Part shown: positions 46,298-54,127 of the stretch, in pieces
How positions within the stretch are numbered: position 1 is the stretch's first letter
Layout: every line of letters begins with the position of its first letter
DNA from: Saprospirales bacterium GYS_P2D
GTDB taxonomy: Bacteria > Bacteroidota > Bacteroidia > Chitinophagales > Saprospiraceae
Direction: 5' to 3'
NCBI GenBank assembly: GCA_009833045.1
Contig: WUUP01000008.1
Span: 171,921-235,920 of the forward strand
Length of the DNA stretch: 64,000 nt
Position numbers and translations under genes: made by a program
The notes under the pieces: model-generated
Told to the model about the DNA's origin: nothing
The model's database searches: none
Seen by the model: the letters and a program-made list of their open reading frames with translations, nothing else

Positions 46298-46897
46298 ATG
46301 AATAAAATATTGATCCTATTTGCTCATCCCAAGTACGAGCGCTCCACGACTAATAGTGTCATGGTCGATCAGGTCAAGGACTTGGCTGGGGTGACGTTCG
46401 TAGATCTCTATGAGTGCTATCCAGACTTTGATATAGATGTGCCACGAGAGCAGCGGCTACTGCTGGAGCATGATATAGTGATCTGGCATCATCCGCTCTA
46501 TTGGTATAGCTGCCCACCACTCATGAAGCAGTGGATCGATATGGTCTTGGAGTTTGACTGGGCTTATGGCCCAAAGGGACATGCGCTGGCAGGTAAAAAA
46601 GTCCTACAAGTCATCACTACTGGTGCCTCTCGAGAAGTCTACTGTAGCGAGGGGCGTAATCTCTATTCCATCAATGAGTTCTTGCGCCCCTTTGAGCAGA
46701 CGGCTCGACTCTGTCATATGCAGTATATGGCCCCGTATGCAGTTATGGGCACGCATCGGCTCAATCGTGATCAGGTGACGCTCTATGCTGATCAGTATCG
46801 TCAGATCATCGAGTGTCTACACAGCGGTGCGGATATCGAGCAGGTCAAAGGCTGTGTCTTCGAGCGGGATCTCCCTTTATCTCAAGTAAGCGACTAA
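46298..46897 (+). CDS. KefF-like NAD(P)H oxidoreductase
   Basis: 199 residues, flavodoxin-like fold of the NQO1/KefF family. ILFAHPKYERSTTNSVMVDQ binds FMN phosphate, HPLYWYSCPPLMKQWIDMVL and TGASREVYC are family-typical. In E. coli KefF sits beside KefC and is both a quinone oxidoreductase and a required activator of the antiporter. Here the next gene, 3 bp downstream, is the antiporter, so the same role is likely. Confidence 0.87.
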   Translation: MNKILILFAHPKYERSTTNSVMVDQVKDLAGVTFVDLYECYPDFDIDVPREQRLLLEHDIVIWHHPLYWYSCPPLMKQWIDMVLEFDWAYGPKGHALAGKKVLQVITTGASREVYCSEGRNLYSINEFLRPFEQTARLCHMQYMAPYAVMGTHRLNRDQVTLYADQYRQIIECLHSGADIEQVKGCVFERDLPLSQVSD

Positions 46898-46900
46898 GGC

Positions 46901-48814
46901 ATGACAGGTAGTATTTTATTCGAGGCGATTGTATTTCTGGCTGGTGCGGTGGTAGCCGTACCGATAGCTAAGCGTTTTGGGCTCAGCGCTGTGCTGGGCT
47001 ATCTGATTGCAGGTATATTGATAGGTCCCTACGTCTTGGGATTCGTTGGTGAGGAGGGAGATGATATTTTGCACTTTGCGGAGTTTGGCGTGGTGATGAT
47101 GCTCTTTTTGATAGGCCTTGAGATTGAGCCAAAGAACTTCTGGCGCATGCGAAAAGCCATCATCGGTATGGGAGGTGCTCAGGTAGCACTCACGATGGCA
47201 GCGGCTTATGGTGGCTTCATGCTGCTCGGCTATGAGTGGAGAGTGGCTCTGACTATAGCCATGGCAATAGCGCTGTCCTCCACGGCGATCACCCTGCAGT
47301 CGATTAAAGAGAATGGACTATGGAATACCACCTATGGTGCCTCTTCATTTGCCATATTACTCTTTCAGGATATCATCGTGATCTTCATGATCGGTGCGCT
47401 ACCACTCCTGTCTACGGGTCCTGTTGCCGTAGATGATGGACATGGCGGAGGTGAGGGCCTCTTGTCAGGATTTCCGACTTGGGTGCAGACGATAGCGATC
47501 CCAGTATCAGTAGCGATCGTAGTAGTAGCTGGACGATATCTCATCGTGCCGATGCTGAGGCGTGTAGCTACTGCTCGAGTACGAGAGCTGCTTACAGCAT
47601 CCGCATTATTGATCGTGTTGAGTATTTCTTTTCTCATGGAGCAGGTGGGACTCAGCCCTGCCTTAGGCGCATTTTTAGGTGGAGTCGTCCTGGCTAATAG
47701 TGAATTTAAACATGAGCTCGAGAGCACGCTGGAGCCTTTTAAAGATCTCCTGCTGGGCCTTTTCTTCATGGCGGTAGGTGCCTCTATTAATTTCATTGTG
47801 ATACAGGATAATCCCCTGATGATCAGTGGATTATTGCTCGGTACTGTCTTTCTTAAGGCAGTAGTACTCTATGTGGTAGGCTTACTCTTTAATATGAAGA
47901 CAGATCAGCGGATATTGTTGACGGTTGGCTTAGCGCAAATAGGAGAATTTGCTTTTGTCCTGTTGTCATTTGCCTTTGGGCTGCACATCATCGATAAAGA
48001 GGTGATGGACATGATGCTCGTGGTCACTGCGCTGACTATGACTGTCACTCCGATCCTGAGTATCGTGACCGATCGACTCATCCTGCCTCGAGTAGGTACG
48101 CTCCAAGAGGAGAAACATGCCGTAGATCATATCGCTAAGACCCACAAAGTGATATTGGCGGGATTCGGGCATTTTGGAAGCTCTGTTGGGCGATTTCTCA
48201 GAGCCTCGGGGATCGAGGCGACGATCCTGGACAATGACTCAAATCGGGTAGACCTGCTGCGCAAAATGGGATTTGAAGTATACTACGGAGATGCGACTCG
48301 CCTTGCCCTATTGGAGTCTGCGGGCATAGCTGATGCTAAGCTATTCATCAGTGCACTGGATGAGCCCGATGCGGTATCTGAGCTGGTCGAGCTACTACAG
48401 CACAAGTATCCACAGGTCAAGCTGATGGTCCGAGCTAAGGATCGCTATCATGCCTATGACCTGATCAATATGGGCGTCGAGCATATCTATCGAGAGTCAC
48501 TGGATACCTCTGTCCGTATGGCTGCAGACGCACTGCATGAGCTGGGGCATCGGAAGTATACAGCCTATCGGCAGGCTCAAAAATTCATCAAATCAGATGA
48601 CGAAGCTATCCGTCGATTGGCCAAGGAAAAGAGAAATAGCGAGGAGTATATATTCTTAGCCCGTGAGGAGATCTCGCTACAAGAAAAAATCCTCGAGGAA
48701 GATATAAAGCGAGGACTCATCGAGGATGACCATCACTGGGATAGTGAGCAGATGAAGATATTAGCCAAAGAATCTCTGCCCAAAGATAGTCGCCAATCAC
48801 AGTCCTCAAGTTAA
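46901..48814 (+). CDS. KefB/KefC-type potassium:proton antiporter
   Basis: 637 residues of the CPA2 family. Twelve or so membrane segments at about 1-380, with FLIGLEIEPKNFWRM and ALSSTAITLQSIKENG in the transport core; then a RCK/TrkA-N domain at about 405-520 (VILAGFGHFGSSVGRFLRAS, GDATRLALLESAG) that binds nucleotide or glutathione adducts in KefC. The tail is charged. In KefC the antiporter opens on glutathione-electrophile adducts to acidify the cytoplasm. Cotranscribed with the KefF-like activator. Confidence 0.9.
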   Translation: MTGSILFEAIVFLAGAVVAVPIAKRFGLSAVLGYLIAGILIGPYVLGFVGEEGDDILHFAEFGVVMMLFLIGLEIEPKNFWRMRKAIIGMGGAQVALTMAAAYGGFMLLGYEWRVALTIAMAIALSSTAITLQSIKENGLWNTTYGASSFAILLFQDIIVIFMIGALPLLSTGPVAVDDGHGGGEGLLSGFPTWVQTIAIPVSVAIVVVAGRYLIVPMLRRVATARVRELLTASALLIVLSISFLMEQVGLSPALGAFLGGVVLANSEFKHELESTLEPFKDLLLGLFFMAVGASINFIVIQDNPLMISGLLLGTVFLKAVVLYVVGLLFNMKTDQRILLTVGLAQIGEFAFVLLSFAFGLHIIDKEVMDMMLVVTALTMTVTPILSIVTDRLILPRVGTLQEEKHAVDHIAKTHKVILAGFGHFGSSVGRFLRASGIEATILDNDSNRVDLLRKMGFEVYYGDATRLALLESAGIADAKLFISALDEPDAVSELVELLQHKYPQVKLMVRAKDRYHAYDLINMGVEHIYRESLDTSVRMAADALHELGHRKYTAYRQAQKFIKSDDEAIRRLAKEKRNSEEYIFLAREEISLQEKILEEDIKRGLIEDDHHWDSEQMKILAKESLPKDSRQSQSSS

Positions 48815-48897
48815 AGCAGGCCTTAGTACGTCTCTTATACCACAATGATTTTTGAGGTGTCAGGTTTGAGGTTTTAAGACTGAGGGTTGATATTTTC

Positions 48898-50304
48898 ATG
48901 ATTATGAAAAATTCACTGCTTTTTGCTTTTCTGCTCTTATGTTATTCGTGCTCCACCTCTGAGTCGCAGGAGCATGATCAGCCAAATATCATTATAGTTT
49001 TCACTGATGATCAGGGCTATCAAGACTTGGGATGCTATGGCTCTCCTGATATCAAGACACCTCATATTGATGCTATGGCTCGAGAGGGTATGCGATTCAC
49101 CGACTATTATGTGGCTTCTTCAGTATGCAGTCCCTCAAGGGCGGCGCTGCTGACAGGTATGCTACCTCAAAATAATGGAGTTGGTAGGGTTTATTTTCAA
49201 GATGAGCCCGGGATGTCTCCCGAGCAAGTCACTATCGCTGAGCTGCTGAGGGATGATGGCTATCGCACCGCTTGCTTTGGTAAGTGGCATCTGGGTGATC
49301 TCACTGGATACCTGCCTACAGATCAGGGTTTTGATACATATTTCGGGGTGCCTTATAGCAATGATATGAGTATCGGTAGTACGCATGAGTTTGAGGAGGA
49401 GGTGACCTTTCACGATGGCTATGATTTGGCTACAGCCAAAGCAGATCAAGATAGCGTACGAGCAGATCAAGATCGAGAAAATAAACCATGGGAGCAAGGC
49501 AAACGAAACATGGTTCCACTATTTGAAGGGGAGAAAATCGTCGAGTACCCTGCTGACCAAGCCAGCTTGACTCAGCGGTATTTTGATAGAGCTATAGATT
49601 ATATTGATCGGGCTCAGGATGATCCCTTTTTCATCTATGTGACGCCCGCTATGCCACATGTGCCGTTATACGCTTCTGAGGACTTCAGCGGACGCAGTGA
49701 GAGAGGTCTCTATGGAGATGTGATAGAGGAGATCGATCATCATATGGGGCGGCTGCTCGACCATCTACGGACATCGGGATTGGATGATCATACTTTGGTG
49801 ATATTTGCCTCAGATAATGGGCCTTGGACAGATAAGGGTGATCATGCTGGATCAGCTGGGTCGTTACGTGGAGGTAAGTTTAGCAACTACGAAGGCGGAG
49901 TGCGAGTGCCTGGGATCTTCTGGGGCCCTGGCCTACTGGCACAGACAGGAGTCTCTGAATATGTCTGTTCGACTATGGATATCCTGCCGACTGTCGCTGA
50001 GCTGGCCGGTGTAAATATCTCTCATCTGGATATTGACGGTCATGTCCTGCCGATCATCAAGGAGGTACAGATGCCTGACGAGTCGCCGGTACATATCTAT
50101 AGTCAAAACGAACACATCTGGGGCATCCGGCAGGGAGACTGGAAGTATCTCCCACATAATGGGAAAGCATGGGCATCAAGGCAAGATAGCGCTGAACTAT
50201 ATCACCTCGGCGGGGATGTCGGTGAGCAAAATAATTTGATATCACAGCACCCCGACAAAGTCAAAGAGCTGCAGGCTATACTCGATGAGTATGAAACCCA
50301 ATAG
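48898..50304 (+). CDS. Sulfatase lipoprotein (type I)
   Basis: 468 residues. Lipoprotein signal ending LLLCYSCST; ATG at 48904 two codons in is an alternative. VFTDDQGYQDLG gives the metal-binding Asp pair (37, 38), and VCSPSRAALLTG (Cys77) is the type I sulfatase motif whose Cys becomes formylglycine. FIYVTPAMPHVPLYAS and FASDNGPWTDKGDHAGSAGS follow as in arylsulfatases. Acts on sulfated glycans outside the cytoplasm; the matching maturase is not in this window. Confidence 0.88.
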   Translation: MIMKNSLLFAFLLLCYSCSTSESQEHDQPNIIIVFTDDQGYQDLGCYGSPDIKTPHIDAMAREGMRFTDYYVASSVCSPSRAALLTGMLPQNNGVGRVYFQDEPGMSPEQVTIAELLRDDGYRTACFGKWHLGDLTGYLPTDQGFDTYFGVPYSNDMSIGSTHEFEEEVTFHDGYDLATAKADQDSVRADQDRENKPWEQGKRNMVPLFEGEKIVEYPADQASLTQRYFDRAIDYIDRAQDDPFFIYVTPAMPHVPLYASEDFSGRSERGLYGDVIEEIDHHMGRLLDHLRTSGLDDHTLVIFASDNGPWTDKGDHAGSAGSLRGGKFSNYEGGVRVPGIFWGPGLLAQTGVSEYVCSTMDILPTVAELAGVNISHLDIDGHVLPIIKEVQMPDESPVHIYSQNEHIWGIRQGDWKYLPHNGKAWASRQDSAELYHLGGDVGEQNNLISQHPDKVKELQAILDEYETQ

Positions 50305-50323
50305 TCACTTCTGATATGCGACT

Positions 50324-50737
50324 TCAGTGGTCTCCAATAGTGGCTCCTGCGGTGACCTCGATCCGATTTTGGTCAGGATCGAGTGTCTCAAACTCATAAT
50401 AGCCATCTCCCGTGACCCTCGGGCCGCTGAGTATGGGGTGTCCTGCTGCTTTGAGTTCGGCCGCTTTGGCGTCGACAGCCTCTCGACTACCGACGCTGAT
50501 CGCCATATGGATCAGGCCTAAGTGCTGATGTGTCACCGTATCATTAGCATTGGTGGGTATATCGGCTCGAGACATGATCTCCAGCCTTGCTCCTGTATCA
50601 AAGCTCAAAAAGTAACTCTCAAAGCCCTTTTTGGGGTTAGTGTATTTCTCATTAGACTTTGCACGAAAGTGCTCCATGTAGTAGGCTCTCAGTCTCGCTA
50701 TGTCTCTGGTCCAAATAGCTATATGCTCGATTATCAT
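50324..50737 (-). CDS. VOC-family (glyoxalase-like) protein
   Basis: 137 residues from the ATG at 50737 (MIIEHIAIWTRD), the usual first strand; the frame extends to 50806 but that part is uncharacteristic. Paired beta-alpha-beta units with IEHIAIWTRDIARLRAYY, HLGLIHMAISVG and YYEFETLDPDQNRIEVTAG give the His/Glu metal ligands of the vicinal-oxygen-chelate fold. Probably a lactoylglutathione lyase relative or a resistance protein; substrate unknown. Confidence 0.83.
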   Translation of the reverse strand: MIIEHIAIWTRDIARLRAYYMEHFRAKSNEKYTNPKKGFESYFLSFDTGARLEIMSRADIPTNANDTVTHQHLGLIHMAISVGSREAVDAKAAELKAAGHPILSGPRVTGDGYYEFETLDPDQNRIEVTAGATIGDH

Positions 50738-50833
50738 TGATCTGTATATTTTGCTTTGTGCAAATCTCATACATCGAGAGAGCTCAAAATTGTAAAAAAC
50801 ATTCAATTATTCTTAGTACTGCAAATAATTTGT

Positions 50834-50846
50834 AATAGTTACTATT
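50834..50846. promoter_or_regulatory. 13-bp palindrome upstream of MazEF
   Basis: AATAGTTACTATT is an inverted repeat about a central T, flanked on both sides by TTTGTAAT direct repeats (50829-50836, 50846-50853). It lies 32 bp before the antitoxin start and fits an autoregulatory operator. Confidence 0.5.
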
Positions 50847-50877
50847 TGTAATTAGATTGTAAATACAAAATTAAACA

Positions 50878-51123
50878 ATGGAGGCGAAAGTGATCCAAAT
50901 CGGCAACTCTAAAGGAATAAGGCTGAGTAAGACTATACTTAAGCAATATGAGATCCATGAAAAAGTCGAAATCATCCTCGAAAAGGATCATATAGTCATA
51001 CGACCAATCGATAAGCCGAGAGCAGGATGGGCAGAACAATTCGCCCAGATGGCAAAGGATGGAGAAGATGAATTATTGATGCCAGATGTATTCAGCGAAG
51101 AGGAGATCGAAGAGTGGAGCTAA
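50878..51123 (+). CDS. MazE-type AbrB antitoxin
   Basis: 81 residues. The N-terminal swapped-hairpin AbrB/MazE DNA-binding fold reads AKVIQIGNSKGIRLSKTILK with VEIILEKDHIVIRPI. The C-terminal acidic tail (DVFSEEEIEEW) would wrap the toxin. It overlaps the toxin start by 10 bp, the classic coupled arrangement. Confidence 0.9.
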   Translation: MEAKVIQIGNSKGIRLSKTILKQYEIHEKVEIILEKDHIVIRPIDKPRAGWAEQFAQMAKDGEDELLMPDVFSEEEIEEWS

Positions 51124-51533
51124 CACAATATCAGATAGTCATAGTCAATCTGGATCCTACTAAAGATAGTGAAATAAAAAAGACCAGACCCTGCCTCGTC
51201 ATATCACCGGATGAGATGAATAAGTACCTCAAGACGGTGGTCGTCGCTCCCTTGACCAGTTCGGTCAAAAATCATCCTACACGAGTGCCCGTAACCTATC
51301 AAGGGCGTCATGGGAGCATCGCTATCGATCAGATACGGACTATTGATAAGTCTCGAGTCGTACATGCTACTGATCATATATCATCAGCTGAGATCCTACA
51401 GGTCAAGAAAGTGATCGAGATGACCTATGTGAAAATGTGTATTGAAAAAATCCTTGGTGAAACTGCTCACTACGCAGGAGATAGCTCACAAAACTGCCGA
51501 GCTTATGCTCTTTTCGCATGCATGCGTCTATGA
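51114..51533 (+). CDS. MazF/PemK-type endoribonuclease toxin
   Basis: 139 residues from a GTG overlapping the antitoxin end. QYQIVIVNLDPTKDSEIKKT, RPCLVISPDEMNKYLKTVVV, APLTSSVKNHPTRVPV and IAIDQIRTIDKSRV are all MazF family blocks; the Arg/Thr catalytic pair is present. The last 30 residues (after EMTYVKMCIEKILG) go beyond the usual 110-residue length and are not homologous to anything I recognise. mRNA cleavage specificity cannot be predicted. Confidence 0.88.
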   Translation: MELTQYQIVIVNLDPTKDSEIKKTRPCLVISPDEMNKYLKTVVVAPLTSSVKNHPTRVPVTYQGRHGSIAIDQIRTIDKSRVVHATDHISSAEILQVKKVIEMTYVKMCIEKILGETAHYAGDSSQNCRAYALFACMRL

Positions 51534-51607
51534 AAATACACTCAGATAATGTGGAATACTCAGAGTATTCGCTACCTTAAGATCTAATACTAAACATGTA
51601 GTAGATC

Positions 51608-52867
51608 ATGGATAAGCGTCATTTTATTAAGAGCTTGGCTGGGCTATCATTTGCGGCTACTCCGTTTTTCAGAGAGTTAGAAGCATTTGTGCGAAATTAT
51701 GATGATATCACTCCACAGGATATAGCTAAAGATGAGCTCTTCTGGGAGAGGATCAGGGGAGACTATCGCCTCAAAAAGGACTATATCAATCTCGAAAATG
51801 GATACTATTGCTTCATACCGCAGCCGACCTTAGAGCACTATCTCGATCATATCAAAGAGGTGAATACCCAAGGCTCTTACTATATGCGCACTGTACAGTG
51901 GGAAAATAAAGCGAAAAGTGCGGCTGCATTGGCTGAGATCGCAGGATGTGATGAGGATGAGATCATCATCACGAGGAATACTACAGAGTCACTCGATACG
52001 GTCATCAGTGGATATGACTGGCAGGAAGGTGATGAGGCGGTGATGGCTCAGCAAGACTATGGAGCTATGATCAATCAGTTTAAACTCATGTCTCGGCGCT
52101 ATGGCATGGTCAATAAGACCATCTCCATACCTAATCATCCCAAGTCGGATGCCAAGATCGTAGAGCTATACGAGAGAGCTATCACAGATCGGACTAAGCT
52201 ACTGATGGTCTGTCATATGATCAATATCACTGGCCACATCCTGCCGATAAAGAAAATCTGTGACATGGCACATGCTCGTGGAGTGGATGTGATGGTGGAT
52301 GGGGCTCATGCTTTTGCGCATATTGATTTCTCTCTGCATGATTTAGGTTGTGATTATTATGGGACGAGTCTGCATAAGTGGATGAGCGTCCCACTGGGAG
52401 CAGGATTTCTGTATGTCAAGCGAGGAAAGGTAGAGGGGCTCTGGCCAATGTTCGCTGAGTGGAATGTCGAAGACGGTGATATCAAAAAGCTCAATCATAC
52501 GGGGACTCATCCTGTAGCGACAGATCTCGCTGTGCTCAATGCTATCCAGTACTATGAGCTAATCGGCGCTCAGCGAAAAGAGGCAAGGCTCCGATACTTG
52601 CAAAACTATTGGACAGATCAGGTCCGTGATGTGCCGGGTATCACTGTCAATACACCTGTCGAGAGACATCGATCATGCGGTATCGCTAATGTGGGTATCG
52701 ATCGATTAAAACCGAAGGAAATGTCCTCGATGCTCATGGACAAGTATAATATCTGGACAGTCGCTATCGATGGGGCAGGAGTCCATGGCTGCAGGATCAC
52801 GCCTAATATCTATACCAGTCTGACAGAGTTAGATCATTTCGTCACTGCGCTCCGAGAGATGGCGTGA
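51608..52867 (+). CDS. Class V aminotransferase-fold PLP enzyme
   Basis: 419 residues, isopenicillin-N-epimerase/cysteine-desulfurase fold. The N-terminal 25 residues (MDKRHFIKSLAGLSFAATPF) look like an export signal of the twin-Arg-like SxRxFxK type without the second Arg. ITRNTTESLDTVISGYDWQ, MVDGAHAFAHIDFSLHDLG (PLP-ring Asp and Ala-His) and TSLHKWMSVPLGAGF with PLP Lys257 are family-typical. Substrate unknown. Confidence 0.83.
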   Translation: MDKRHFIKSLAGLSFAATPFFRELEAFVRNYDDITPQDIAKDELFWERIRGDYRLKKDYINLENGYYCFIPQPTLEHYLDHIKEVNTQGSYYMRTVQWENKAKSAAALAEIAGCDEDEIIITRNTTESLDTVISGYDWQEGDEAVMAQQDYGAMINQFKLMSRRYGMVNKTISIPNHPKSDAKIVELYERAITDRTKLLMVCHMINITGHILPIKKICDMAHARGVDVMVDGAHAFAHIDFSLHDLGCDYYGTSLHKWMSVPLGAGFLYVKRGKVEGLWPMFAEWNVEDGDIKKLNHTGTHPVATDLAVLNAIQYYELIGAQRKEARLRYLQNYWTDQVRDVPGITVNTPVERHRSCGIANVGIDRLKPKEMSSMLMDKYNIWTVAIDGAGVHGCRITPNIYTSLTELDHFVTALREMA

Positions 52868-52877
52868 TGATTACGAT

Positions 52878-53993
52878 TTAGTTTTGACTATGGAGCGCAT
52901 AGATCGCAAAGCTGCCGAGCCAGTGACCGCCCTCATAGTCATCACCGACTACTTCGCCTATGGAGTGATGGATATGCTCATCAGCTATCGTCCTGAGGTG
53001 TCCATAGGTAGGTAGTGTATGGGCTATCCCGTACAGGCACCAGGCCCGGCTAAAATTGAGCCCATCCAAATGCACGAGATGACCATCTGTACGATCGGAT
53101 ACGATCCCCGGCGCTAAGGTGAACGCAGGGTCTGATAGCGTTGGCATGAATTCGCTGAGCCACGACCTGAAATCTTCTGGCTCCAGCACTCTCCTCATGA
53201 TATCGATCTCCTCCAGACAGGGCGACAAGAAGTCATGCCCACTAGGCTCCCAGCCGATCGGACAGTCTCGGTCTGCTTGATAAAATTCTTTTGCTCTTTC
53301 TGAGATTAGCTTCTTCAGGGATTCAAGGCCTACAGTCTCCGCATAGTCATAGGCGAAGCTGAGTCCAAAGGCCGTATTAGTATGAGTGCCGACTCGGATA
53401 GGGTAGTTGAGCTTGGGTAGATAGCCGAGGTAGCCATTGATGATTTTGTCGACGAGTGGTTGTAGATTTTCATGTAGTTCCTGAGCGATCGGATCATCCC
53501 AAGTATAGAGCTCCTCTGAGAGCTTGAGTAGCCATGCCCATCCATAGGTGCGCTCATAGCTACTATTGTGCTTAGCGTCGAAGTAAGCCGCCTCCTGCAG
53601 AATTTTTTCTGCTGACATGCGGTCTTGTAGCTGCTGCAAGATCTGGTCTCGATCAGCTATCTCAGGAAAGTGCTTCAGCAGATATACGATCGACCAGTGC
53701 CCGTGCACCGCCGAGTGCCAGTCAAAGCAACCATAAAAAGTAGGATGCAGCTCGCCGGGAGAGCCCAGATCAGTAGCTGCGGACAGAGTCTGGCCGAGTT
53801 TATTAGGATATTCTACACCGATACAGTTGAGCGGCATGGTGATCAGATTTTCGGCCTGATCCAGATCGAGGGTTATTTTGCTTTCTTTTACTGATGCAGT
53901 AACTTCATCTGATACAGGACCTTCAGCAGTGGGCGCATCACAGCCTATGGCCAATATAATGCACGCCAATACGAAATAGTTATGGAGCTTCAT
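52878..53993 (-). CDS. DUF2891 lipoprotein
   Basis: 371 residues. Lipobox IILAIGCDAP (Cys18). The body is an all-helical alpha/alpha barrel of the DUF2891 family: HPTFYGCFDWHSAVHGHWSI and YERTYGWAWLLKLSEEL, then GTHTNTAFGLSFAYDYAE and WEPSGHDFLSPCLEE, all strongly conserved blocks with His and Trp that suggest a carbohydrate-processing toroid. Biochemical function unknown. Confidence 0.85.
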   Translation of the reverse strand: MKLHNYFVLACIILAIGCDAPTAEGPVSDEVTASVKESKITLDLDQAENLITMPLNCIGVEYPNKLGQTLSAATDLGSPGELHPTFYGCFDWHSAVHGHWSIVYLLKHFPEIADRDQILQQLQDRMSAEKILQEAAYFDAKHNSSYERTYGWAWLLKLSEELYTWDDPIAQELHENLQPLVDKIINGYLGYLPKLNYPIRVGTHTNTAFGLSFAYDYAETVGLESLKKLISERAKEFYQADRDCPIGWEPSGHDFLSPCLEEIDIMRRVLEPEDFRSWLSEFMPTLSDPAFTLAPGIVSDRTDGHLVHLDGLNFSRAWCLYGIAHTLPTYGHLRTIADEHIHHSIGEVVGDDYEGGHWLGSFAIYALHSQN

Positions 53994-54066
53994 GTTAAGT
54001 TCTTTGGGTAGTAAAAGTAAGTCAATAGCTAAAAATTAAACTATGTAGTCAAATATGTGCATTTTT

Positions 54067-54127
54067 CACTACTCACTACTCACTACTCACTACTCACTAC
54101 TCACTACTCACTACTCACTACTCACTA
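54067..54127. repeat. Tandem heptad array (CACTACT)8.7
   Basis: Eight perfect 7-bp units plus five bases. The final CTA (54125-54127) is the TAG stop of the TonB receptor gene on the minus strand. On that strand the unit is TAGTGAG, giving TAG and TGA stops in every frame downstream of the gene. Same layout as 14881-14998, with one base different in the unit. Confidence 0.95.
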
